Made by a program: the position numbers and the translations under genes | The notes under the pieces: model-generated | Seen by the model: only the letters and a program-made list of their open reading frames with translations | The model's database searches: none | Told to the model about the DNA's origin: nothing | Shown here: in pieces, positions 11,101 through 23,107 of the stretch | How the letters are laid out: the number at the start of each line of letters is the position of its first letter | Numbering within the stretch: position 1 is the first letter of the stretch | DNA from: Sisyra terminalis | Lineage: Eukaryota; Arthropoda; Insecta; Neuroptera; Sisyridae | Assembly (NCBI GenBank): GCA_958496175.1 | Contig: OY292279.1 | Coordinates: forward strand, 17,236,001-17,300,000 | Direction of reading: 5' to 3' | DNA: 64,000 bases

Positions 11101-13235
11101 GGACAACTTGGTGATATTTTTTTTCTCTCTATTGAGAATTGATACGTAGGCACGGCTTAAAAACATGGCTACGTGTTGTGTGCAATCAAAGAATTGTTCA
11201 TAAGTTTACATTGAGTTTGTGTTATTCTTTTAATTTATTTTTATTTCCTTTAAAATATATTTTCGACTGGATTGAATCAAATCCAGGTCAGAAAAATTTT
11301 AATAACCCAGAAAAAATTCTAGAAGCTTGACATTTACGTAATTAAATATTGTAAAATAATAAAAATGCGTGCAGTAATGTGGTGAGTTTTCCAACATTTT
11401 GTTTACAATTTTCTCTTATAAAAACCCTCACGAATATAAATAGTATCAGTTTTGAAAGTAAGAAAACAATTTGCGTTTTAATTATTCCAACCAAATTTGA
11501 AAATGCAATTAACACATCTTTCGGAGGTTAAAATCAGGTAATAAAACCTTGAATACCTAAATAAATAAGAATGATCAAATTCCAACCAAGTGTGAAAATG
11601 CAATTAACACATCTTTCGAGGGTAAAAAGCAGGTAATAAAAACCGGAATGAAATACCTGATTTTATAATGAAAACTCTTCACTATTTGGATCATAGAGAT
11701 ATGACATTGAAAAGAAAGAATCGATTTTTTAATAATTGATTTATTAAAAATCGATTTTTTTCTTTTCAATACGGAAAAACCTATTTTCTTAATTGTTATT
11801 TACCATCGCCAAGGTCATTAGCGACTTTAGGGTTAATAAAAATCCATAAACCGAGAAATATTGAAAATTTGCTCGATACCAGATCAAACCCAACACCTAC
11901 CAGTTTTGGAGCGGCCACTTAGGCCACTTAGCCTCTAGTAACCTTGTAACAAAAAGGGATTTTATAATAACTTCAAACGACTTCTAATGGTTTCTAATGG
12001 AATTTTGAACATTCAAAATGCCTTTAAATGCTTTTTTTAACAGGAAAGCTCAAATCGATTTTATTAGAAAAAATAATTGGAATTGGAAAAATCGTTTTTT
12101 TTATTATCAAAAAGGAATGTTTGTCTTATTTCAGTATATGTTACGGTAAGTGTGGTGAATTGGAAATTTTTAAGAACTACCAAAAGTCGTAGAAAAAGTA
12201 AGTACTTTTACCACTCCAGTATTCTTTATCACCTCGGATTCCTATCTAGACTCGGGAGGGTTGCGGGTATAAAAATCGACAGTGAACAAAAAAATCGATT
12301 AGCATAATTGATTTTCTTAGAAGAAATAATCGATTTTTTCCATAATCGATTATTTTTTTACTTCTCCACCAGATCTCTCACTTATAATAGTTTTTGGTAT
12401 CAATGAATACAAGACGAATAATTATCGTTCAAAATTTTGAAGTTACTAAAGCTTGTCCACACCAATAATCATTGTTTTGATATCCACTCACTAAAAACTA
12501 CTATAAGCTTTATTATTACGGTTATATTTTCGGTTAAATTTCAATATTACTTTACATATCCCGGGATATATATATTGATATCGAATCAACTCCATCCCGG
12601 ATTTAGTATTGAATTTTCTCTTATTAAGTGTATATAAATAAAACTAATAAATTCTTGATTCTTTCACCTAGTTGTCGCCGATATTTGGCCTGTTCTTGCT
12701 TATCGACTTGATACCGAAGCCGATTCTCCACATCTCTTCGAACAGATTCAACCGTTGAAAACCGTAAATCAGGATCCTCTTTAATTAAAGTATTATGCTT
12801 ATGTTTCATTGGCGGTACCCGGTGCGGTATTCGGTACTCTACTCGACGATTTGCAGCCTCCTAAAATAATAAAATTAGAACCAACAATCGAATTTTGCAA
12901 TCGAAAACAATTATACCCTTTGTTTTTCATCGACTGGAAACAATTCTGCGTCTCGAATGTTTTTCATTCGTATATTATTGTTGGGTGCACCACCACCAGG
13001 TTTGCCCCACGGTGCATACTTCTCCAACATATCGCGAAGCTAAAATACAGTTTAGGGACGTAAATTTAATTGTTACACTATTGATTTTGCTTACTTTTCG
13101 TTGTTCTTGCAGTTTTTGTTGTAAGTTTTCGACTTTGCGTCGCGACAACATTGCCATTCCGTCTCGAACCATTTGCTTTTCATTCTCTAAACGTCGCTTT
13201 TCCTCCAAAGTTAATTCCGAAAATTTCGAAAGCAT
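8143..13235 (-). CDS. Coiled-coil protein with two WGKPGxGAP motifs
   Basis: Eight exons: 13235-13095, 13039-12917, 12860-12668, 9704-9631, 9568-9476, 9418-9150, 8430-8358 and 8298-8143. They join in one frame of 1122 bases, 373 aa. Charged helical segments (LTLEEKRRLENEKQMVRDGM, then exons 3-4) look like coiled coil. Exon 2 has LRDMLEKYAPWGKPGGGAPN, exon 5 has the related MPWGRSGPGGRPWRPPP, and the last exon has GFWGKPGHGAPR near the C-terminus. The WGKPGxGAP block resembles glycine-proline blocks I associate with ciliary/centrosomal coiled-coil proteins (CSPP1 and CCDC66 type), but I cannot assign it firmly. A possible further 5' exon ends at 13338 (GAA|gtaagt); I could not join it in frame, so the true N-terminus is uncertain. 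The 3-kb third intron holds a SINE and other repeats. Confidence 0.75.
11483..11650. repeat. Direct repeat pair (about 70 bp units)
   Basis: Units at 11483-11553 and 11578-11650 share TTCCAACCAA, then GAAAATGCAATTAACACATC, then CAGGTAATAAAA, with a few substitutions. They lie in the third intron of the coiled-coil gene. Their origin is unknown. Confidence 0.75.
11704..11771. repeat. AT-rich hairpin with ATCGAT arms
   Basis: ATTGAAAAGAAAGAATCGAT pairs with ATCGATTTTTTTCTTTTCAAT around a short loop. Further AATCGATTTTTT segments recur at about 12053-12060, 12285-12300 and 12328-12355, so this may be a decayed repeat cluster. Confidence 0.6.
11788..11941 (-). repeat. tRNA-derived SINE copy (-)
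   Basis: Reverse-strand copy with the GTAAATAACAATT end, AGTCGCTAATGACCTTGG, TTTTATTAACCCTAAAGTC and a head with the degraded B box GGTTTGATCTG. It sits inside the long third intron of the coiled-coil gene. Confidence 0.85.
11968..12042. repeat. MITE right end (TTTTTTTAACAGG terminus)
   Basis: Sequence ending TTCAAAATGCCTTTAAATGC then TTTTTTTAACAGG. This matches the right end of the CCTGTTAAAAAAGG-terminated repeat family also seen near 27.4-28.9, 35.9-36.4 and 50.4-51.4 kb. The left end is not obvious here. Confidence 0.55.
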
Positions 13236-14660
13236 TCATGAAACAAACATTATAGTGACGTCCGGTTTTGATTTTTCTAAAAAAAATCCCCTTTTACAGC
13301 ACTACTACAATGGAAAAAAAATAGGACAGTAATGGACTTACTTCTTTATGAAAGCTCGCGGTAAAAGCACTTCCTGTTAGCTGGATAAAGCTGCACTGGC
13401 AACATTCCGATACCTGTATCGGAGACGGGACTGGCTGGTACCATTTCTGGATTCAATGCTCTACATCGAATCCCTATTGCTAAATATTTTACGACTCGGT
13501 AATAAATCTAAATGAGTTGTGGAATATTTTTTCCCTTGAAAAATCCATTTGTAATAAATTGCTCGTTAAAACTTCTGATTTCAATGAATATGCTATTAAG
13601 TTCTTATCGATTAAGCTTAACTCGTTAATTGAAAAATTAAAAATCAATATAACAAGAAAACGCTGAAGCTTAAAGCGTCCCCATTCAATTTAAAATATAA
13701 TTTTTCAAATGATTGATTTATTTTTGGCTTGGAATTCTTTGTTTGATTAAATTTTTAATATTTTTTACAAATAAATAATTGTATTTTCCCATTTTCCCGT
13801 GATGGAGACGACAGTGCTTGTCGTGTCTTCGAAATATTCATGATGGAATCACGTCAAGTAATCAATATATTTTAAAAACCAAAGACATTTATGATTTAAG
13901 GGCTTTTAGCTTTTATAGGTATAAAATCTATTAGCCGGTAAAAATATGCGTCTAATTCTTTGGAAAAAACGTAATTACATTACCATTAGCCACCGTGGTG
14001 GCACCGATATTAGAGCACCAATTAAAAACTAATCATTTGACCAATTATTTACTAAAAGCTTTGTATTTACTTAACACATTTTTTTTGCTTTGCCTTTGTT
14101 TGTATTTATATAATTCATACGTGAGGGTTTTTAAATATATTTTAAAAATTATTGGATTACAATTTTTATTATTGTATACATTGTTGTATGTTTTATCGAA
14201 AAGAGCTTTTGAAAATTTTCGATTAAGAATCCGATAAAAAACGAATTAATTAATAATCCATAAAGCTCTTAACAATAATCATAACAATAAAATTGCCGTT
14301 AAAGGTATAAAAAGTTACAATTTTGGTCGGTTTGAAGAAAGCTCTCAAATTTCAGCCGATTTCAAAAAAAAACTTTAAAATAAATCCGTCAAAGGATTTT
14401 ATTTTCAAACTTATTTTTCACTTAAAATTAAGTGGTCATAGAAAAAATGTAGGAAAAGAAAATATAATTTATCAATCGATCATTCCTAGTCCCGAAAGGT
14501 TTAAATATTCGATCGAATATTTCAATCTTAAGGAATCATTAAACAATGATAAACATTTTTGGGTTTTATATTCAAACAAATGTATACACTCAAAAAGCTT
14601 CTATACCATTCGTCACTATAAATAAAAAACAACCCTTAAAATAGCTGTTTATATAGAGTG
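13236..14660. other. Intergenic DNA, no firm gene
   Basis: 13338-13460 (minus) may contain an additional 5' or non-coding exon of the coiled-coil gene, because it ends in a perfect GAA|gtaagt donor. The remainder is AT-rich. Two open frames at 13995-14237 and 14323-14625 have low-complexity AT-driven composition and no domain, so I do not call them genes. Confidence 0.4.
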
Positions 14661-14661
14661 T

Positions 14662-14831
14662 TTTTTTAATTGTTATTTACCGTCGCTTTATACCTACGAA
14701 GAACTTTAGCGACTCTAGGGTTAACAAAGCCCTTAATTGAGAAATATCGAAAATTCACTCGATATGATGTTCGAACCCACTACCTACCAGTTTTGGAGCG
14801 GTCGCCTAAACCACTCGGCCACCAGTAGACT
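14662..14831 (-). repeat. tRNA-derived SINE copy (-), near full length
   Basis: On the minus strand: CTACTGGTGGCCGAGTGG (A box intact), CGCTCCAAAACTGGTAGGTA, a GTTCGAACATC B-box remnant, TTTGTTAACCCTAGAGTCGC, and AAGCGACGGTAAATAACAAT followed by an A-run. Confidence 0.9.
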
Positions 14832-15289
14832 TATAGGCTTTTTGTTTCTTAGAATATATTCCTTGTAACAAAGAACCCGTGGTTGTTGAAAAACTTTTTT
14901 AAATGTTACCTTGAGATACTGTTAACGAATGATAATTGTTTCAAAATGGGTGAAAAAATTTACATTTTATATGATTTTTTAGCTTTCAAAAGTTATATTT
15001 TTAGTTATTCAAAAGTTATAATTTACTATTCGGGGGTGAAATTGCCGTTGTGCTTTCTTACTATAGAAAAAAAAAATTCTAAGAATGCTTCCGATAGAAA
15101 AACGCGATGAGAAGTAACTCTTATAATAAAAAAGTGACCTCTTGAAGACCCTTTTTTATATTTACCATGTTTGTTTTTAGGGGTTTATTTTTGCAAATCG
15201 AATAATTTATTTGTTTTTTTTTCACATCGATATTCTAATGAATGTTTATACTTTAAAAAACACCGGAAAAACTATCCTTTATATTTGCT

Positions 15290-15716
15290 GTGTAGCATTT
15301 CCTTAATCTTAAGTGAAATTGTTAAGTTGTTGTCTTTGGAAGACAGTCGTTGTCTCTAAAATACAGTTGTTTTTTAACGATATTGGTGACGAAATTAATT
15401 TTTTATTATCCGGCTCGAAGGACCAATATTCGATCCACTACTGTTTTGAACTTGGTTATAGTTTTCAATGCAGCATAATTGCATGAAGCAATAACGACAA
15501 TTTTTAAGGATAATAACAATATCCATTTAGAAAAGTACATGTTACAAATGATAGTTCAGCCGAGAGTTGTGTTAACAATGCTGATTCGACAATAAGCTCT
15601 GCTGATTCGAAAAATAATAAATGTGTTTCAGAAAAAACAACTGTATTTTGGAGACAACGACTGTCTCCCGAAGACAACGGCTTAAAAATTTCACTTAAGA
15701 TTAAGGCAATGCTACA
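15290..15716. mobile_element. Palindromic MITE-like element (about 430 bp)
   Basis: Inverted arms of about 88 bp (15290-15376 and 15629-15716) look roughly 90% identical by eye. Shared blocks include CCTTAATCTTAAGTGAAATT, AGACAGTCGTTGTCT and AAAATACAGTTGTTTTTT. The interior is unique and has no coding potential. It lies upstream of CTNNBL1. Confidence 0.8.
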
Positions 15717-16612
15717 ATATTCTTCTTTCCCTTAATAGATTTGTCTTTTTGTATTCGTGTCTTTCCAAAGAGAAAAATGAGTTTTTGCAAAAAATTCAGA
15801 CAAAGGTTTCCTATCAGAAACCATCACCTTCATTAACCCTTGTTAAAATCATTCATTTAAACGGCTTAAACGGCTTAAACCTTCCCGTAAAATATTATTA
15901 AATGTAGTGGTTATGCAATCAGTATTGCATTGATGTATAAAAGTTGTGTATTGTTTTATTGTTGTAGATCGCCTTGTCGCATTATTGTACTTTTGAGGCA
16001 TTTTAAATCTGATTGGGATTTACGAATTGAATTTTCTTGAATCTAATTTAAAAAATAATCGTTGGTTTTTGTGTTCAACCAAGAAAATTAGTACTGGTTT
16101 TTACATTAACTTGTGCGAAAGCTTCATTGAACTTCAGAATACATTAACGACTTTAACATTGAATAAAAACTTTAAGAATGGTTACTATTGAAAAATTCGA
16201 GAAACGTCAAGAAGAATAATTTATTTATTTTTTTCGGCACCGTCCAATTTTACCATTGAACGTACATGTTTCAAATCTATTTCGAAAATTCTAATTATTT
16301 CTCAGTTCAAATGAAACTCATGGAGCTTTTCAGGCCTTCCGGTAGTTAGCGCAAACTCCGTTAGGTTTGTTGTTTGGATAAATTTCAAACCCGTCAAAAG
16401 CGTCAAAACAAAGTTTTTTTTGGGTTTTTTATATGTAGAAAAATAAAGAAAAAAATAGGAAAACATATAAGTAATTCATTACTTGTCGCTATTTATTTAC
16501 TATAATTTCTCATTGTCATCCATAACTAATTCCATTTTAAACTATTTTAAGTTTTGAGGTTAACTTTTAATAGCTCGATAATTGAATTTTTATCACAGAA
16601 AATATAAATAAA
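15717..16612. promoter_or_regulatory. CTNNBL1 upstream region
   Basis: No gene seen. The leader ends AGAAAATATAAATAAA directly before the ATG at 16613. A/T-rich leader bases with A at -3 give a good insect initiation context. I could not place a TATA box or initiator with confidence. Confidence 0.35.
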
Positions 16613-19600
16613 ATGGATATTGGGGAGTTATTATCTTATAAGGTTAGTTGTATTAATAATTTGCCAAAAACCTTTTATACTAATTGTTTCTTCTTCTTCT
16701 TCTATGTCCTCAGCCTCCACAGGTACTTAAGCGTCCATCCGAAGCAGAAAACGATTCCGACACTGAAAATGATGTTGAACGACAGAAAAAAATACGTCGT
16801 ATAGCTCAAGCCCGAGCCAACAAAATTGCAAACGAAGCCCGAAATTCCTCAGACCATTCCAAATCAAGCTCCCAAAACAGTCAACACGTAGCCGATTTAT
16901 TGGAACTTTCGGAAAAAGAAAAGCAAGAAATCCTGAAATATGTCGAAACAGAAGAAACAGAGGTATATAATGTTCTAGCAGGTGTCCACCAAGAGGAATA
17001 GAAAGTAGAGGATTAGAACTAAGAGTCCTAAAAGAGTAGTCCTATAAAAGTCCTAAGAGTCCCCTAATAGTCCTAAAAATTGATACAAGTTGTATCTTCA
17101 CCAAATTCTTAGTCCCTCTTGCTCTCTAGCCGATCCAAGAGCTTTGATATTGTTTTAAAATAAATATTGAATTTTTAGGGAGAAGTCATTGATGAGGCTG
17201 CAATCAAACGAATGGTTCTAGTATTTGAAAAGAGATGTTTGAGAAATCGAGAAATGAGAATTAAATTTCCTGATACTCCAGAAAAGTTTATGGAAAGCGA
17301 AGTTGAATTACATCAAATCCTTCAAGAATTACATTCAGTTGCTACTGTGCCTGATCTTTACCCTCTATTTGTTGAGTTACAAGTAATACCATCTCTCCTG
17401 GAACTACTGTCGCATGAAAACACTGATATATCAGTCGCGGTTGTGGATTTACTTCAGGTATTTAATGTATTTTTGTTATAAATTTTAGGTCATAAAATAT
17501 ACTTTAATAAATTAATTTTTAAAAAATAATTTAATACTCCAGTGACACGATCAAATTGTCATGTAAAGAATACTACTAATAGTGCATATGAATTTTCGTG
17601 CATCGATCGACACAACCCCAGCGAATTAAATTATTTTCAAGCCTGAGTATACAGTTTATGTTGATATTATAAAAGAAATAACAATTTCCTAGAAAACAAA
17701 ACGATGTCTAGTATTTTTATATTATTCATTTTCGATTAATTTTACTTATTTTATAATAATCTATTACAACTTCTATTACGATGCGTACGCATAAAAAGAA
17801 ACTTCTACTATTTATCAAGAATCCTTTTTTATTTATTAATAACTTTAATATTAAATAACTAATTTCCCCGTACTTACGGTAGGTTTACCTGCGTAAAAAT
17901 CATAATAGTCTATATTTGCGTACAAAAATAAGTTAATACAGAATGTATGGCACATTTAAAGGTGATCTTTTCCTAAAGTTTCTATGTTAAATTAAATGTT
18001 ATGTTCGATTGAATCCAAATGTTCGATGCTCTCGATTTCAATACTTGTGGTAAGTACTTTTAAATTTTTGATCGAATTGCTAGTGTCCGATCGAAATTTC
18101 GGTTATTAATCGGAATATCGGTTTTTAATTTTGAGTAAGGAATAATTTGAAGTCATTTTTCGCAGTATTTATTATACATGTACACATTATGTATACAGTA
18201 TGTATATATACATACAGTACACATTAGTAGCACTCATTCAAGAGTATCGAATTTTTGATTAAAAAATCGAATTGACTGTTCAGAAGAATTCGATATTGCT
18301 TATGACTAATATATTATAAAATATTTTAGGAATTAACCGACGCGGATATTTTAAATGAAAGTCCTGATGGAGCCGATGCCCTTTTAGATGCAATAATAGA
18401 CCAACAAATTTGTGCCCTTTTGATTCAAAATATGGATCGATTAGACGAAACTGTCCCTGAAGAAGCCAACGGTGTTCATAATACTTTAGGTACAATTCTT
18501 AAAACAAAATAATCCTTGTTGATTCACCAAAATTTTTATATTTTTTATGATTCTATAGGAATTTTCGAAAATTTAACCGAAGCTCGACCGACGATTTGTT
18601 CCGATGCTGCAAAACAAGGCCTCATGCAATGGCTTCTACAACGACTACGAAAACGTGGACCTTTTGACTCCAATAAACTGTATGCTAGTGAAATTTTAAG
18701 TATACTTTTACAAGACAATCATGAAAATCGAATTACGTTGGGCGAAATGGATGGAATTGATGTCCTTTTGCAACAATTGGCTGTTAGTAAATAGAAAAAA
18801 TATATAGGGAATGAATTTGTAATTGTTTATTTCTAGTTTTATAAGCGTCACGACCCTAATACAAGTGAAGAGCAGGAAATGATGGAAAATTTATTTAACT
18901 GCTTATGTTCTTGTTTATTTGAAGCACCAAATCGAGATAAGTTCTTAAAAGGAGAAGGTTTACAACTTATGAACTTAATGTTAAGGTAAAACTGAATCAA
19001 AAATTTGCCTTCCACTTTAGTTAAAATTATTTTTAATTTGAAGAGAAAAGAAGCTATCGAGAAATGGATCTTTAAAAGTGTTGGACTATGCCATGTCGGG
19101 GCCGGACGGTAAAGACAACTGCAACAAATTCGTAGATATTTTAGGTCTTCGAACCATTTTTCCGTTGTTCATGAAAACGCCGACAAAAAATCGAAAGAAA
19201 ACTTTATCTGCTGAACAACACGAAGAACATGTTGTCTCAATTATTTCCAGTATGTTGAGAAATTGTCGCGGTTCACAACGACAGAGATTAGTCAGTAAAT
19301 TCACAGAAAACGACCATGAAAAGGTCGATCGATTGTTGGAGTTGCATTTTAAATATTTGGAAAAGGTTGAGGAAATCGAAGCAGAAATGGACGAGAATTC
19401 CGATGATGATGACGATGATGAAGAACGTAAAAATGAAAAATATTTAAAACGTTTGGAAAACGGGCTATTTACTTTGCAACTGGTCGATTATATTATTTTG
19501 GAGGTTTCGACTGGTGGCCCTCCTTCCATCAAACAAAGAGTGCAACAAATTTTGAATTTACGAGCCTCGTCTATGAAAACCATTCGTCATATAATGAGAG

Positions 19601-19744
19601 GTATTTTTAACATACCAAAAATTATAATTGTTTTATATCAATATATTATTTTTAGAATATGCTGGTAATTTGGGAGATGCCGGAAACAGTGAATGGAGGG
19701 ATCAAGAAGAACAACACATTTTACAACTTATTGATAAGTTTTAA
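16613..19744 (+). CDS. CTNNBL1: Beta-catenin-like protein 1 (CTNNBL1)
   Basis: Eight exons: 16613-16642, 16714-16962, 17179-17457, 18330-18489, 18559-18782, 18837-18985, 19044-19600 and 19656-19744. Together they give 578 aa; the human protein is about 563. The family is a nuclear armadillo-like protein associated with the Prp19/CDC5L spliceosome complex. Visible here: an N-terminal acidic then basic stretch with NLS-like KKIRR (about residues 35-60), helical repeats from about residue 95 onward (ELHSVATVPDLYPLFVELQV, then SLLELLSHENTDI), the LTEARP and LQDNHENRITLGEMDGID blocks, EEQEMMENLFNCLCSCL, then MSGPDGKDNCNKFVDILGL. An Asp/Glu-rich run (DENSDDDDDDEE) sits at about residues 466-477, before a conserved C-terminal helix region. 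AATAAA is at 19801. One donor, GCT|gttagt at 18783, is weak but preserves the frame. Confidence 0.97.
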
Positions 19745-21930
19745 CTATAATCAATTGCTCGTCATACTAAGTACTATATATATTTTTGTTTAATTTTTGA
19801 AATAAATTAAAATTCATTTGTAATTTGTGATTTTGTTAAAATAAAATTCAAATCAGAAAATTTATATTTTTCACAGCTTCTTCAATTGATTATTTAAAGC
19901 AACGGTTGGAGAATTTTTTTATCTATTACCCTAAAATATTTTTACGTAAGTCGATAGTACCTTCTCAGTAGTGGGAAATGAAATGAAATCCACCCAGTAT
20001 ATCTCAATAAATACTATAAGTTTAAAGAAAGGTTTGTAAAAATACTACTTCGTTTATGTAACAGCAAATTAGAAAAATTTCCTTACTATCCCCTAAAAAA
20101 AATATTTTCACCCCATCCGGGGTAATTTACCCTTATTCCTCAACTGCTAATTTAAAATGATAGTAATTAGTCATTAAATACGTAAGACAAATTTTACTCT
20201 TTTCAAACTTCCTCATAAAATACGACAATTAAGACTCCCTGAAATGCCTTACATTATATATGAATGGCTTATTATTAAATTTTAATGGCATTAAAATTTA
20301 AACCTTCCCTTTAGTACGAGATGATGGTACAACAAACTTCATTTCATGGTTCTTTACGAGATCCAAGATATTACAAAAAACAGCTTATTTAGTCACCCCT
20401 TCTCCTGAATCAAGAAAATTTAATGACCTTTTCATATTCAAACATCAATTATCATGGCTTACCCTTTTATGATAGGCTTCTAGACATACATAACTCCTTG
20501 CAAATAGTGTAAACGAAGTAATTAGGATGGTTAGTATTAATTAGTAATACTTACAACTACGTAAGTGATATCAATAATATTGTCACTTATGGATCTTTGG
20601 AAGAGTACAAGGATCGATAAAGTTTTACAAAAGAAGAGTCAAATTGTATAAAAAATGATCTTATCTTCGCATTTGCTGCTACCATTACTATAAATTTAGA
20701 CAATGATTAAGATAATGATACTTCTTTCTCAGACTGGAAAAAATGATAAGATGAGCACATTTTTAATAAACTTAAACAATAAATATGAGACTTATTTAAA
20801 TTGGGGTGGAAAAACGATATAATTTGATTTTCCAAAAATTGATTATTAAAACTGTATTTTGCTACAAAATCATAAATATTTCCCTAAAAAGTGTGGTACA
20901 ATTGTGAATTGTATTAATTACATATCTATAAACATTAAATTATTTCAAATGATAATTTTTAATCATATTGTTACGTTAATATATTGCATATAGATTCATT
21001 GATTTGGGCTATATTTTGCGAAAAGCTCGTACATTATATTTTTTTCAGACTGTCATTGATAGAGTTAAGATATTTTATATTATTTTTTTTATGTTATTTT
21101 TAACATGTATATAATTAAACAATATAAATTGTTTTATTCTACGCTTATAATATGTTATGTAAATTTTACAAAAGCAGCGTAAAAAATCAATACAAATGAG
21201 CTAAAATGAGATTGTTTTCAGCATTGTATATATATTATATAACATTTGTGTTTAATATTTATAGAATACGTTAATATTTTTTTTATAATTTACAATTAAA
21301 TTGTGCATTTTTGTAAGAGTTACTTGCTTAGTATTTTTAACAATTTTCTATTTATATTTAGATTTAGCTTCAAATTAATAAATGTAGGTTTCAGTCAAAT
21401 CGATGTACGTGTAAGAAATTGATTTTATTTCCCCAAATTAGATTCAATCTTAGTCGATTTATATGATGATATATTTAACAAGAATCAAATGTGAATCAAA
21501 TTTTCTTTATTTATTCAAAATGAAAACATTAGTCTCCAAAGAAACCCTCATATAAATTATTAAAACTTGATAAAAATTGGAACAAAAATCGCTAAGTGGG
21601 TTTCATATTTTATATTCGCCGGATCTCAATAGTATATATCTGTATTTATAAGGCTGAAACTCGTGTTTCAAATGTTATACAAAATTTGCTGAAGAAGAAA
21701 CCACTTATTTTAAGGAGACTTCAGTTATTACTATAATGCATGGAATTATTCAATACATTTTTGAATTCCCCTTCTTCACCAAAATATTTTTGTTGTTCAT
21801 ACAATCAAAACGAATATAGGCAACTTACACTACACTATAGTCGGTTGTGATAAAAATACATCAATTTATTTAAATCTATTTACTTCCTTTTAAATCCGTT
21901 TAAATTTACACCATAAAACACTTCCAATCG
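19745..21930. other. AT-rich intergenic DNA
   Basis: Beyond the CTNNBL1 poly(A) signal at 19801 I see no gene, repeat copy or structured RNA that I can support. Confidence 0.5.
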
Positions 21931-21932
21931 GT

Positions 21933-22101
21933 AGCCTACTGGTGGCCGAGTGGTCACGGTGGCTTCTCCAAAAGTAGATGTTGAGTTCAAATCTTGTATC
22001 GAGCAAACTTTCGATAATTCTCGATTTACGGATTTTTATTAGTCCTAGAGCCGCTAAAGACCTTAGTATTTATAAAATGACGGTAAATAACATTTAAAAA
22101 A
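21933..22101 (+). repeat. tRNA-derived SINE copy (+), full length
   Basis: GCCTACTGGTGGCCGAGTGG, then GAGTTCAAATC (B box), ATCGAGCAAACTTTCGATAA, TCTCGATTTACGGATTTTTA, CTAGAGCCGCTAAAGACCTT, and ATGACGGTAAATAACATTTA followed by an A-run. It lies between CTNNBL1 and the 3' end of dystrobrevin. Confidence 0.9.
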
Positions 22102-23095
22102 ATACTTCAAACCAACTTTTAACTATAAGGCATTCAACTCTTTGGATAGAAATCTATTTTAAAGTGCCAATTTTTCTACTTAAGTGTCAAGTATTTGATT
22201 GTTAATAATTACAACAATTAAGAGCAAATGGGGTAAACGATAAAATTACCTACAACTATTTCCGTAGAGGCACTAGTGTAGTTGATTTTAAATCTTAACA
22301 CGAGTTATATATAAGTTAAATATAATACCTTCTTGAACAGAGCAAAAGATACTCTTTTGCTTGCACAAGCTTTAATTTTGATTTCATAATTAAAAACTAA
22401 GATTTTCCACGAATAATGTTTTCATTTCAAATAAATAAACTTTCAAAAACAGCAAAGTGCTTAAGGCTTTATGAAGGTGGCACTCGAACTGATGTATTTT
22501 TATTCAATTTTTCTCTTTTCCACCTTAATTAAATGATATACTTCCACCATTATATTTTTCTTAAGAAGATATTTAAATTTTAAAAAGAAAACATAAATCT
22601 TGTATATATTAAATTCTTTCTTTTAATTCGCAATTGTTTTTTGTTCCAAAAAGCTTCAAATATAACTTCACCATTAATTTTGGAGGTACAACGTTTAGAA
22701 AGTTTAAATAAAGTATCTTCCAGAGTACTGATTTCTAGTTGAGCTTAAACGTAAACTACAAATAAAATTGTCTTCACTACGATGAAATAATTACCACGGT
22801 AATCAACTGCAAAATTAGAATTTCTGAATTTGTGCATTTCAACTACAAATGCAACAATGGTCGCTACAATTTACTAAAAAAAGTTATTAGTAGTTCGGGT
22901 GCCTCCTTCTCGGAATCGCTACTTAAAGTATACTTTTCAAGCTTTTAAAAATTCTTTCCGTAAAAAGCAAAGAAGTGAAGAGTTTTATTTAGAAAAGAAG
23001 TTTTTTCCTCAATTCTTTTAGCCATGGCTGTGACTAAACAGCACCAAAACAATAATCATTAATTTGTCTATAATTATCCTTCATTTTACAAATAA
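22102..23095. other. Intergenic DNA, no gene seen
   Basis: AT-rich with no open frame worth calling. It lies between the SINE and the 3' end of dystrobrevin, and may include dystrobrevin 3' UTR. An AATAAA on the minus strand at 23101-23096 is very close to the stop; it may or may not be the signal used. Confidence 0.4.
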
Positions 23096-23107
23096 TTTAT
23101 TTTCAAA

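Noticed and set aside
13995..14625. Two open frames (80 and 100 aa), the first hydrophobic
   Set aside because: Translations follow AT-rich composition; no domain, no convincing start context, and neighbouring DNA is repeat-rich.
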